A stretch of DNA of 17,683 bases from an uncultured Eubacteriales bacterium (GTDB taxonomy: Bacteria; Bacillota; Clostridia; Oscillospirales; Oscillospiraceae), in the NCBI GenBank assembly GCA_900549705.1, contig URPI01000028.1, positions 1-17,683 of the forward strand. Reading direction: 5' to 3'. Within the stretch, counting starts at the first letter, position 1. Every line of letters begins with the position of its first letter. A program made the position numbers and the translations under genes. Below the pieces are notes generated by a model. It saw only the letters and a list, made by a program, of their open reading frames with translations. It was not told the origin of the DNA and did no database searches. Shown here one piece after another: positions 1 to 6,833 of this stretch.

Positions 1-250
1 ACTGATGAGGGGCGGCGAACGGCTGGTCAAGGAATGCAGTTAGATGAATGGCAGACGTTCCGGGTTTTACCATTCAACCGGGATATTTGAAACTTTTAGC
101 TATCGCAACCCCTCATCAGTCTTTTTTGCCAATCGGTTCCGAAGTGCCGATTGACAAAAAATCCAGCATTTATCTTTTGAATGATTGCCACTGGCAATCA
201 TGATTTTGAAAGATTCGCTGCGCTCTGCAACACCCTCGGGGGAAGCCAAG
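1..250 (-). repeat. R1 repeat, copy A (truncated by contig start)
   Basis: The right-hand part of a ~310-bp repeat seen four times here. Bases 1-121 are the core, bounded by inverted ends (ACTGATGAGGGG at 1-12, CCCCTCATCAGTC at 109-121). Bases 122-161 form a hairpin with loop TTCCGAAGTG, followed by the arm GATTGCCACTGGCAATC and the terminal inverted repeat CCCTCGGGGGAAGCCAAG at 233-250. The contig begins at the core edge, so the left end is missing. Relative to its flank the core is inverted compared with copies B, C and D. No coding capacity is evident. Confidence 0.85.
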
Positions 251-301
251 GGGTGCTAACTTTACGCTTTTACCATTCATCGAACTGCTCTGTTGCGCAA
301 A

Positions 302-331
302 CGGGCGGGCGGATTCTATCCGCCCCTACAG
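302..331. repeat. R2-type terminal hairpin (right end)
   Basis: Perfect palindrome GGGCGGAT-tct-ATCCGCCC at 307-325, running directly into CCCCTACAG. This is the right-end signature of the R2 family; the matching left end would lie before the contig start. It follows R1 copy A just as a similar right end follows R1 copy C at 9206-9230. The rest of 1-415 is repeat sequence apart from the ribosome binding site of the first gene. Confidence 0.75.
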
Positions 332-415
332 ACCATATGGGAAGCCGGTTCCATTTATCGGACAGCTCGGTTGCAGAAGCGTCAGTAGTGAATAAGAAGA
401 ATAGAGGAACGAATC

Positions 416-1504
416 ATGAAAATTATTGAAGATCGGCGGGCGCTGCACCGCATCCCGGAGCTGGACAACGACCTGCCCCAGACCATGGCGTATTTGGAGC
501 AGGCACTGGCAGGGCTGAAATGCCGGGTGTTTTCGCCCATGCAGTCGGCGCTGTGCGCCTGGTTTGATTTTGGAAAGGAAACTGCCATCGCTTTCCGCAG
601 CGATGCTGATGCCCTGCCCATCCTGGAAAAAACCGGGGCGGCCTTTGCATCCTGCCATCCCGGAAAAATGCACGCCTGCGGTCATGACGGACACATGGCC
701 ATTGCCCTGGAGCTGGCACGGCGGCTGAGTGAAAAAAAGGAGCTGCCCCACAATGTGCTGATTGTGTTCCAGCCGGCGGAGGAAACCACCGGCGGCGCAA
801 AGGCGCTGTGTCAAACCGGGGTATTTGACCGGTACAAGGTGGAAGCCATTTTCGGGCTGCACCTGTGGCCGGGGCTGCCGGAGGGGCAGATTGCCAGCCG
901 GGCAGAGGAGATGATGGCTCGCTCCTGCGAGGTAAAGGTGGATGTGCTGGGGCGCTCTGCCCACATCGCCCGGGCGGAAGAAGGGCTGGATGCCCTGGAG
1001 GCCGGGGCGAAATTCTATCTCCGGGCGCTGGACATGGAGCGGAAAATGCCGAAGGAAGTGTTCCGTCTGCTGAAATTCGGAAAATTTGAAAGCGGACGGG
1101 TGTGCAACGCCATCTCCGACCATACCCACATGGAGGGCAGTCTGCGGGCGTTTCAGGATGATATTTTCTATGGAATGCGTCAATCCCTGCTGGACATTGC
1201 CGCCCAGGTGGAGCGGGAGAGCGGCTGTACCGTTCAGGTTGACATGAACGAGGGGTATCCGGCGGTGATGAACCCTCCGGCGCTGTACCAGCGGGTGAAG
1301 CAGGCGGTGTCCCTGCGGGAGCTGGATGCCCCCATGATGATTACCGAGGATTTTTCCTGGTATCAGCGATTCCTGCCCGGACTGTTTTTCTTTCTGGGGG
1401 CGGGGGATGTACCGGCGCTCCATTCGGATGACTTCCATTTTAATGAGCAAATTCTGGTGAAAGGTGCCGATTTCTTTGAGGAATTGGCAGAAAAGTTCCT
1501 ATGA
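416..1504 (+). CDS. M20 family amidohydrolase (metal-dependent deacylase)
   Basis: 362-residue zinc-dependent deacylase of the M20D group, which also holds N-acetyldiaminopimelate deacetylase, hippurate hydrolases and indole-acetyl-amino acid hydrolases. Visible family features are the N-terminal RRALHRIPEL (7-16), the metal/active-site motif MHACGHDGH (85-93), PAEE (120-123, with the catalytic and metal Glu), GLHLWP (147-152), the dimerisation-domain motif GRSAH (179-183) and a C-terminal metal His in ALHSDDF (His336). Length is slightly below the usual 370-400. ATG 416 is chosen because AGAGG lies 8 bases upstream and the family N-terminal motif falls at the expected place. The stop overlaps the start of the following aminotransferase (ATGA), so the two are translationally coupled. 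That pairing suggests the acetyl branch of diaminopimelate synthesis, but no dapH is present, so substrate is unproven. Family call is firm, substrate is not. Confidence 0.9.
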   Translation: MKIIEDRRALHRIPELDNDLPQTMAYLEQALAGLKCRVFSPMQSALCAWFDFGKETAIAFRSDADALPILEKTGAAFASCHPGKMHACGHDGHMAIALELARRLSEKKELPHNVLIVFQPAEETTGGAKALCQTGVFDRYKVEAIFGLHLWPGLPEGQIASRAEEMMARSCEVKVDVLGRSAHIARAEEGLDALEAGAKFYLRALDMERKMPKEVFRLLKFGKFESGRVCNAISDHTHMEGSLRAFQDDIFYGMRQSLLDIAAQVERESGCTVQVDMNEGYPAVMNPPALYQRVKQAVSLRELDAPMMITEDFSWYQRFLPGLFFFLGAGDVPALHSDDFHFNEQILVKGADFFEELAEKFL

Positions 1505-2631
1505 TTCCATTAAATTCTAATTTAGCGCCATTGAAGCGCAGCGCTATTCGGGTCTATACCAATCTGGCACGGCAGACTCCGGACTGCGCCATGCTCACCA
1601 TTGGAGAGCCGGATTTTGATACGCCGGAGGCGGTGAAGCAGGCGGCCTGTCAGGCGCTTTCCCAGGGGCAGACCCACTACGCCCCCAATCAGGGCACCGA
1701 GGCGCTGCGCAGCGCCATTGCCGCCTATGAAACGGGGCGGGGAAATCCCACTGCGCCGGAAAACGTGCTGGTGACGGTGGGTTCCTCCCAGGCGCTGTTT
1801 ACTGCCCTGCTGGGCATCCTGAATCCGGGAGAGGAGGTCATTGTGCCGGTGCCCGCCTTTTCCCTGTATGAGACCATCATCACCATTGCCGGGGGCAAAA
1901 TGGTGCCCCTGGATGTGAGCGAAACCGGCTTCCAGATTGACGAAGGGGCGCTGGAGCGGCTGATTACCCCCAAGACCAAGGCGGTGATTCTCAATTCGCC
2001 CAATAATCCCACCGGGGTGATTCTGAATGAACAGAGCCTGGCGGCGGTGAAGCGGGCGGTGTTGGGCAAACCTATCTTCCTGGTTTGCGACAATGTTTAT
2101 AATCAGCTGGCGGATGCGCCCTGCCCGGATTTGAGCCTGGACGGGGAACTGCGGGAGCAAATGCTGCTGTGCCAGAGCTTTTCCAAGCCCTATGCCATGA
2201 CCGGCTGGCGGCTGGGTTACCTGGTATGCCCGGCATATGTGATGGAGCGGCTCCTGCTGCTCAGTGCGGGCATGATTGCCGCTGTGCCCACATTCATCCA
2301 GGAGGCGGGCATCACAGCGCTGGGGGAGGATGTGAGCGCCATGCGGGAAACCTACCGGCAGCGGCGGGATTACGTCACCGGACGGCTCAGGAACATGGGG
2401 CTGGATTTCCCCATGCCCCAGGGGGCATTTTATGTGTTTGTGGACATCCGCAAATTCCAAATGACCTCGGAGGAATTTTGCACCCGGCTGATTCAGGAGG
2501 GACATCTGGCGGCAGTTCCCGGCAGCTGCTTCGGGGTGGAGGGATACATCCGCCTGTCCTACTGCTATGACGAGGGGGAACTCAAGCGGGGACTGGATCG
2601 GTTGGAGCGGTTTATCGGCACGCTTGGGTAA
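1501..2631 (+). CDS. Class I/II PLP-dependent aminotransferase (PatA-like)
   Basis: 376-residue fold-type I aminotransferase of the aspartate aminotransferase superfamily. The signatures are complete: TIGEPDFDTP (33-42), YAPNQGTEALR (60-70), NSPNNPTG (165-172; Asn169 contacts PLP), Asp197 and Tyr200 in CDNVY, the Schiff-base lysine Lys229 in SFSKPYAMTGWRLGY, and a C-terminal RLSY with the substrate-carboxylate Arg. Length is normal for the family. It starts inside the stop codon of the M20 deacylase (4-base ATGA overlap), which argues that both act in one pathway. In Bacillus, PatA acts as N-acetyl-LL-diaminopimelate aminotransferase alongside a YkuR-type M20 deacetylase; this pair could be the same, but general aromatic or branched-chain transamination cannot be excluded. 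No clear terminator follows; R1 copy B begins about 100 bases downstream. Confidence 0.92.
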   Translation: MIPLNSNLAPLKRSAIRVYTNLARQTPDCAMLTIGEPDFDTPEAVKQAACQALSQGQTHYAPNQGTEALRSAIAAYETGRGNPTAPENVLVTVGSSQALFTALLGILNPGEEVIVPVPAFSLYETIITIAGGKMVPLDVSETGFQIDEGALERLITPKTKAVILNSPNNPTGVILNEQSLAAVKRAVLGKPIFLVCDNVYNQLADAPCPDLSLDGELREQMLLCQSFSKPYAMTGWRLGYLVCPAYVMERLLLLSAGMIAAVPTFIQEAGITALGEDVSAMRETYRQRRDYVTGRLRNMGLDFPMPQGAFYVFVDIRKFQMTSEEFCTRLIQEGHLAAVPGSCFGVEGYIRLSYCYDEGELKRGLDRLERFIGTLG

Positions 2632-2728
2632 AAAAAGAACGAGGCAGGTGCTCCCACGACGATTGCACGAGTAAACACTTTGTAAAGGATGATAGGGCAG
2701 CTCATATGCACCTCTGCGGCGAAGCCGC
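2632..2728. other. Intergenic spacer without recognised gene
   Basis: About 97 bases between the aminotransferase stop and R1 copy B. It contains a small hairpin GCGGC-gaa-GCCGC at 2716-2728 that directly abuts the repeat and probably belongs to its left edge. No promoter, terminator or reading frame is convincing here. Confidence 0.5.
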
Positions 2729-3011
2729 CTCGGCTTCCCCCGGGGGGAAGCTGCTGAGCGTAGCGAGGCTGATGAGGGGGGCTAAAAGTTATAGATTGTT
2801 ACGTTAAATAGTGGAAACCGAAACATATACCATTCATCGAACTGCATTCATTTACCAAGCCGTCGCCGCCCCTCATCAGTCTTTTTTATCAACCGGTTCC
2901 GAAGTGCCGTTTGATAAAAAATCCAGCTTTTCAATTTTGGAATGATTGCCACCGGCAATCATAATTTTGAAAGATTCGCTGCGCTCTGCAACACCCCCGG
3001 GGGAAGCCAAG
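2729..3011 (-). repeat. R1 repeat, copy B
   Basis: 283-bp copy, inverted relative to copies C and D. Left end CTCGGCTTCCCCCGGGGG (2729-2746) pairs with right end CCCCCGGGGGAAGCCAAG (2994-3011). The core runs 2767-2881 between GGCTGATGAGGGG and CCCCTCATCAGTC. The flanking hairpin has stem TTTTTTATCAA / TTGATAAAAAA around the conserved loop TTCCGAAGTG, a different stem sequence from copy A but equally well paired. The left flank is shorter than in C and D and carries GCTGAGCGTAGCGAGGCTGATGAGG instead of the longer arm (shown here only as a description; it is split by the core boundary at 2767). Confidence 0.85.
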
Positions 3012-3092
3012 GGGCAGTTGCGAGGGCTGGTTCCATTCAACGTTCTGCTCTGTTCCATTCGCAAATGGGCGGCTGCGCCCCATAGCGTCATG

Positions 3093-3131
3093 AAAATTCC
3101 CCTCAGTCGAAAAAACTGAGGGGAATTTTTT
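3093..3131. terminator. Bidirectional intrinsic terminator at the VanW gene end
   Basis: A perfect 15-bp stem (3093-3107 with 3115-3129) with a 7-base loop. The GC core is CCCCTCAGT / ACTGAGGGG, with A/T runs on both sides, so it can end transcription from either strand. It begins right after the minus-strand stop codon of the VanW gene and would also stop read-through from the aminotransferase operon. Confidence 0.9.
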
Positions 3132-4833
3132 AGGATTGGCTGCCGGTGTTGGGGGGACGGTGGTTCTTGGAAGCTTCCAGGGTTTTGGCATCCGGCTCTC
3201 CAATAGGCTCCTGGCGAATATTGCCGTTGCGGTAGATTTCGTCGCTGCCGATTTCGCCCCGGGTGGGGACGTTGACGGACAGATAGCCGGACAGGGCGGC
3301 ATCGGTTTTGTCAATCAGCTGACCATCCTTGTAGCGGCAGTAATAGCTCCGGGCGTAGCCATCGCTGGAAGAACCAAAGGCCATGCGGACGGTGTAATCC
3401 CGGGTCTCGGTGCCCATGAGCCATATTTTTACAAATTCTTCGGTGCTTTCAGCCACAATCTTCACGGGGGTGGAGTAGGGATTGGAAATCTTGAGATCCG
3501 GGCTGCCCCAACTGACGGTGGCATCCAGCCCCACGGGCATATAGTTGGCGGGGTAGCCGTGGCTGACCCGGTCGACAATGTCCATTTCCGCATACAGCGA
3601 ACACAGGTACAGGGTGGAGGACACCTGGCAGATGCCGCCGCCCAGACTGTCCACCAGCTCGGTGCCGGAATAGGCGGGAGCCTTCTGATAGCCTGCTGCT
3701 TCGGTGCGCTGCCCCAAGGTCTCGTTGTAGCTCAGCTCCTGCCCCGGCTGAAGCACCACGCCGTTGAGCGCCTTGCAGGCCAGGGTGAGGTTCGTGTTCC
3801 GCTTTTCGTTGTCATTGTGGGGGGTCTGGCAGAAGCCCAGCACATCCTGGAAATAGACCTCCTCCCCCAGAATGCGGGGGGCAGCGGCCTCCATGGCAAT
3901 GCGCACGGTCTGCCCGGGCTGCGCCTGGGAAAGCAGGGCTTCCAGGGCGGCTTCGTCACAGCTTATGCCATAGGAGCCGGGGGTGACATTGCCGGTGGCG
4001 GCATCCACCCGGGCATCCACGGGGGCAACGGCGACCTGCTCCAAAATGTCGGCGGCGCTGACGGAAAGGGGGGACAGAGGGGTAATAAAGGGGGTGAGGT
4101 CAACGGTGAATTGGCCTTGGGACACGCTGGCAAAAATGGCCTCCTGCGCGCCGTCCATGTCCAGGCTGCTGCTGGGGACACCCAGCGTCACTGCCAGGGT
4201 GGGCAGGGCATCTCCCGGCTGATAGACGTTTTCGCTCAGGTTGGGCATCTCCCCCTCCAGGCGGAAGGCGGTTTCCTGGTGGCTTTCCCCCAGCTGCTGA
4301 TTCAGCCGCTCCAGGCTGCGCCGGACGGAGGCTTCATCCCAGTGCAGGTAAGGGGCAAGGGACAGCTGGACGGGGGCTTCCAGCGCCAGGGCATCGGTTA
4401 TCAGGGCGCGGGTATCCAGGGTCAGGCCGGTTTCGGATTGGGTCAGGGAAATGTCCTGACCGCAGGACAGCACAATGTCATGGCGCTTGGGGGAGAAGGC
4501 AGATTCCACCGCCTGGGTGGCCGCCTTTTTGCTCAGACCGTCCAGGGAAAGGCCGGAGACGCTGACCCCCTGGGCGATTTTTTTGCCGGGGGAGAGCAGC
4601 AGAAAGCCACCCGCCGCCAGCAGCAATGCCAGGAAAAGCAGAAGGGGGAGAAGGGGACTTTTGCGCTTTAATGGGGCTTTTTTTGCCGGTGCTGCCGACT
4701 CTTTCAATCGGTCGTCGGCACAGAGATGATTGATGGAGTCAATGAATTGGTCTAAATCCGCGGGGTCATTGGCGCGGGGGTTCTCCGGGGCATCGTTTCT
4801 GCGCCGGGGAGATGAAAATTTTCCTTGTGCGAT
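3130..4833 (-). CDS. VanW family membrane-anchored cell-wall protein
   Basis: Envelope protein with a short cytoplasmic N-terminus, one membrane anchor, an extracellular region like the putative peptidoglycan-binding domain of YoaR/VanW proteins, and a C-terminal VanW domain. Counting from the TTG at 4707, the anchor is ~17-38 after a Lys-rich stretch, repeats of the PG-binding type span ~45-280, and the VanW domain is ~302-435 with RNTNLTLAC, PGQELSYNE and GGGICQVSSTLY (357-368). Role in wall biology or glycopeptide response is known only loosely for the family. Start: the TTG at 4707 has no Shine-Dalgarno. The frame stays open 42 codons upstream to an ATC at 4833-4831 placed 9 bases after GGAG (4846-4843), with an in-frame TAA at 4851-4849 and no ATG, GTG or TTG between. 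I therefore place the start at ATC (567 residues); the conservative alternative is 3130-4707 (525 residues). Confidence 0.88.
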   Translation of the reverse strand: MAQGKFSSPRRRNDAPENPRANDPADLDQFIDSINHLCADDRLKESAAPAKKAPLKRKSPLLPLLLFLALLLAAGGFLLLSPGKKIAQGVSVSGLSLDGLSKKAATQAVESAFSPKRHDIVLSCGQDISLTQSETGLTLDTRALITDALALEAPVQLSLAPYLHWDEASVRRSLERLNQQLGESHQETAFRLEGEMPNLSENVYQPGDALPTLAVTLGVPSSSLDMDGAQEAIFASVSQGQFTVDLTPFITPLSPLSVSAADILEQVAVAPVDARVDAATGNVTPGSYGISCDEAALEALLSQAQPGQTVRIAMEAAAPRILGEEVYFQDVLGFCQTPHNDNEKRNTNLTLACKALNGVVLQPGQELSYNETLGQRTEAAGYQKAPAYSGTELVDSLGGGICQVSSTLYLCSLYAEMDIVDRVSHGYPANYMPVGLDATVSWGSPDLKISNPYSTPVKIVAESTEEFVKIWLMGTETRDYTVRMAFGSSSDGYARSYYCRYKDGQLIDKTDAALSGYLSVNVPTRGEIGSDEIYRNGNIRQEPIGEPDAKTLEASKNHRPPNTGSQS

Positions 4834-4842
4834 GGTTGTCGT

Positions 4843-4849
4843 CTCCTTT
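4843..4849 (-). promoter_or_regulatory. Ribosome binding site that decides the VanW start
   Basis: Minus-strand AAAGGAG sits 9 bases before ATC at 4833-4831. It is the only strong Shine-Dalgarno near the gene's 5' end, and the in-frame stop TAA at 4851-4849 lies just upstream of it. This supports initiation at the ATC rather than at the downstream TTG. Confidence 0.7.
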
Positions 4850-4862
4850 TATAGGCAGGGAA

Positions 4863-4926
4863 TTGTAGGGGCAGCCAGCAGCCGCCCGAAAGCTGACGGG
4901 ATTGAGCGGCTGGCTGAATGGGAAGC
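4863..4926. repeat. Solo R2-type end with degenerate palindrome
   Basis: TTGTAGGGG at 4863-4871 is the R2 left-end signature, followed by AGCCAGC and, about 30 bases on, GGCTGGCT, which can pair imperfectly. It lies just upstream of the VanW ribosome binding site. Its reverse complement carries TACAAT (4867-4862), which could act as a -10 for the VanW gene, although no convincing -35 is present. Confidence 0.5.
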
Positions 4927-4942
4927 AGCTTTCCGCACGGAT

Positions 4943-5082
4943 TGTAGGGGTCGACTAGTAGTCGACCCGTCGCGAAGCGCAAAACTCCCAAACCCATTCA
5001 ACGGACAGTGCAGTTCCGTGGGCTGTGCATTTCCGTTTTCCTGTTGGGAAAACGGCGGGTCGACTGCTAGTCGACCCCTACA
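4943..5082. repeat. R2 element with 26-bp palindromic inverted ends
   Basis: A 140-bp unit. Left end 4943-4968 is TGTAGGGG followed by a palindrome (GGGTCGACTA-g-TAGTCGACCC); right end 5057-5082 is its inverted copy with one mismatch (GGGTCGACT-gct-AGTCGACCC then CTACA). About 88 bases of unique sequence lie between the ends and carry no ORF. It resembles a miniature inverted-repeat element, but no target-site duplication was identified. Confidence 0.8.
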
Positions 5083-5107
5083 GAGGGCGTGTGCATTTAC
5101 TGGGCGC

Positions 5108-5178
5108 TACTAAAAATCTAACGGTTTTTGAGGGGCGCGTCACCGGGCGGGTCAGGGAACCAATGTATCGGTACAGGG
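5108..5178 (-). repeat. R3 repeat, copy 1
   Basis: On the minus strand this reads CGATACATTGGTTCCCTGAC, then CCGCCCGGTGACG, then CTCAAAAACCGTTAG. The same order of blocks appears at 11595-11652 and 14588-14647 on the plus strand, and the first blocks again at 14711-14755. It lies just downstream of the hydrogenase gene. Confidence 0.7.
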
Positions 5179-5196
5179 TTCGTAGCGTCGTTGGCC

Positions 5197-5211
5197 GGGC
5201 GCACTGCGCCC
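5197..5211 (-). terminator. Possible weak terminator of the hydrogenase gene
   Basis: Perfect 6-bp GC stem GGGCGC-act-GCGCCC directly abutting the minus-strand stop codon. No T-run follows, so a canonical intrinsic terminator is not supported; it may be only a stable 3' hairpin. Confidence 0.3.
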
Positions 5212-6720
5212 TTAAACAAGTTCTTCGGCAATGCCGCTGAATTCGGATTCCAGGGGGTTTTTACGGGTGGCCAGTTTCTTGGCAGTCTCAACACCCTTCA
5301 CCGCCTGGTCAATGGGCAGCAGCGTGCCCGCACCGGCAACACAGCCGCCGGGACAGGCCATGCCCTCCAGCAGAAAGCCGTTGTACTTGCCGGTCTTTGC
5401 CATGGTCATCAGCTTGCGGCAATCCTTCAAGCCTTCGGCGTTGGCCACCTTGATTTCCATGTCAGGGTGCTGCGCGTGAATGATGTCCACCACTGCCTGG
5501 GCAACGCCGCCGGCAACCGCAAAGCCGCGGCCTGCTGCGGTGCCTGCATTTTTCAGCTTTGGATCTTCTTCCAATGATTCAAAATCAACTTCCTTCGCCT
5601 CGAACATCCCTTGCAGCTCCTCGAAGGTCAGAACAAAATCCACATCGGAGCGGATGTCCTCCCGGATGGCCTCCAGCTTCTTGGCGGCGCAGGGTCCCAC
5701 AAATACAATCCTGGCATCGGGCTGCTCCCGCTTGACCATGCGGGCGGTATAAACCATGGGGGTCAGGGTCATGGAAATGTTCTTTGCCTGGGCGGGGAAC
5801 AGCTTATGCACCATGGCGTGCCAGGCGGGGCAGCAGGAGGTAGCCATGAAGGGCTGCTTGGCAGGAACCTTTTCCAGGAAGTCCTTGGCTTCCTCTACCG
5901 CGCAGATGTCGGCACCGATGGCAACCTCCACCACGTCCGCAAAGCCCAACGCACGCAGGGCAGAGGAGAGCTTGGCGGCAGTGACATCCTTGCCGAACTG
6001 ACGGGCAAAAGCGGGCGCCATGATGGCAATCACCTTGTCCCCCTTCATGATGGAGCGAACTACCTGGTAAATCTGACCCTTGTCCACGATGGCACCGAAG
6101 GGGCAGTTCACCAGACACTGACCGCAGGAGACGCACTTCTCCTGGTTGATGGTGGCACGTCCGTTTTCGTCGGAGCCGATGGCATCCATGCCGCAGGCCG
6201 CCTGACAGGGGCGCTCCAGATGGACAATGGCGTGATAGGCGCAGGCCTGGGCACACTTGCCGCAGCGGATGCACTTGGCCGGGTCGATGCGGCTCTTGCC
6301 GTTGACAAACTTGATGGCCTCCCGGGGGCACACCTGCTGGCAGGAGGCGGACAGGCAGTTCTGGCACACGTCCGTGACCCAGTAGCGATTGGTGGGGCAG
6401 GCATGGCAGGCGTAGGGGATGATGTTAATGAGGGGCGGCTCGTAATACTGCTTGGCAATGGCGGCGTGATCCATGCCCTCGGTCATGAGGCTGCGGGTCT
6501 GGACGCTGCGCACGGAAAGACCCATGGCAAGCCGCACCCGCTCACCGGCAATGGCACGCTCCAGGAAGATGGACTCCCGGTGCAGGGGCTGGTCACCGGG
6601 AACGATGAGGAAGGGCAAATCCTCGGCCTTGGTATAGTCATCGCCGTTGTAGGCCATCCGAGCCACTTCGGTAAAAACTTTTTTGCGGATATCAGAGATG
6701 AGGGATGGAACTCCACGCAT
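5212..6720 (-). CDS. [FeFe] hydrogenase, group B type
   Basis: 502-residue cytoplasmic iron hydrogenase, reversibly making H2 from protons and low-potential electrons, probably ferredoxin-linked. H-cluster motifs are TSCCPAW (294-300; Cys296/297), VGPCAAKK (341-348; Cys344) and EGMACPGGCVAGAG (452-465; Cys456 and Cys460, the latter bridging to the [4Fe4S] subcluster). The N-terminal part carries many cluster cysteines: CHAC (105-108), Cys119/122/127/131, CIRCGKCAQAC (150-160), Cys172/176 and CVSCGQCLVNCP (196-207). The VGPC and GAG variants in place of MPC and GGG, plus the Cys-rich N-terminus, point to group B rather than the well-studied group A enzymes; physiological role of group B is poorly defined. 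ATG 6720 is chosen for AAGGAGG 7 bases upstream. A TTG or ATG further upstream would overlap the promoter. The gene is monocistronic and divergent from the carboxypeptidase gene. No HydE/F/G maturases are in the window. Confidence 0.95.
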   Translation of the reverse strand: MRGVPSLISDIRKKVFTEVARMAYNGDDYTKAEDLPFLIVPGDQPLHRESIFLERAIAGERVRLAMGLSVRSVQTRSLMTEGMDHAAIAKQYYEPPLINIIPYACHACPTNRYWVTDVCQNCLSASCQQVCPREAIKFVNGKSRIDPAKCIRCGKCAQACAYHAIVHLERPCQAACGMDAIGSDENGRATINQEKCVSCGQCLVNCPFGAIVDKGQIYQVVRSIMKGDKVIAIMAPAFARQFGKDVTAAKLSSALRALGFADVVEVAIGADICAVEEAKDFLEKVPAKQPFMATSCCPAWHAMVHKLFPAQAKNISMTLTPMVYTARMVKREQPDARIVFVGPCAAKKLEAIREDIRSDVDFVLTFEELQGMFEAKEVDFESLEEDPKLKNAGTAAGRGFAVAGGVAQAVVDIIHAQHPDMEIKVANAEGLKDCRKLMTMAKTGKYNGFLLEGMACPGGCVAGAGTLLPIDQAVKGVETAKKLATRKNPLESEFSGIAEELV

Positions 6721-6750
6721 AATGGGGCCTCCTTGAAGGTTTTTTGTTTT

Positions 6751-6779
6751 ATTGTAACAGAGTCTTATCGGACGGTCAA
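6751..6779 (-). promoter_or_regulatory. Sigma-A-type promoter of the hydrogenase gene
   Basis: Minus-strand TTGACC (6779-6774), a 17-base spacer, then TACAAT (6756-6751): close to the housekeeping consensus with ideal spacing. Predicted start of transcription is ~6745, giving a leader of about 25 bases that carries AAGGAGG. Confidence 0.85.
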
Positions 6780-6804
6780 GAAAGAAATTGTGCCGGGGCG
6801 CATA

Positions 6805-6822
6805 CATTCTAAACACAGAATG
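6805..6822. promoter_or_regulatory. Inverted repeat, possible operator
   Basis: Perfect 6-bp dyad CATTCT-aaacac-AGAATG between the divergent hydrogenase and carboxypeptidase genes, ending at the ribosome binding site of the latter. It could bind a dimeric regulator or fold as a small mRNA hairpin. Its regulator is not identifiable here. Confidence 0.35.
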
Positions 6823-6833
6823 GAGGGAGTTCA

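Noticed and set aside
1..250. CRISPR array, suggested by repeated GC-rich palindromes
   Set aside because: Copies are kilobases apart, long, and not separated by uniform spacers; no cas genes are present.
181..429. 82-codon plus-strand open frame spanning repeat and gene start
   Set aside because: Composed of R1/R2 repeat sequence; similar frames arise in other copies with different translations, and it overlaps the real ATG of the M20 gene.
3136..4671. 511-codon plus-strand open frame opposite the VanW gene
   Set aside because: Gly-rich, motif-free translation; the minus strand carries an unambiguous VanW domain and a terminator at its end.
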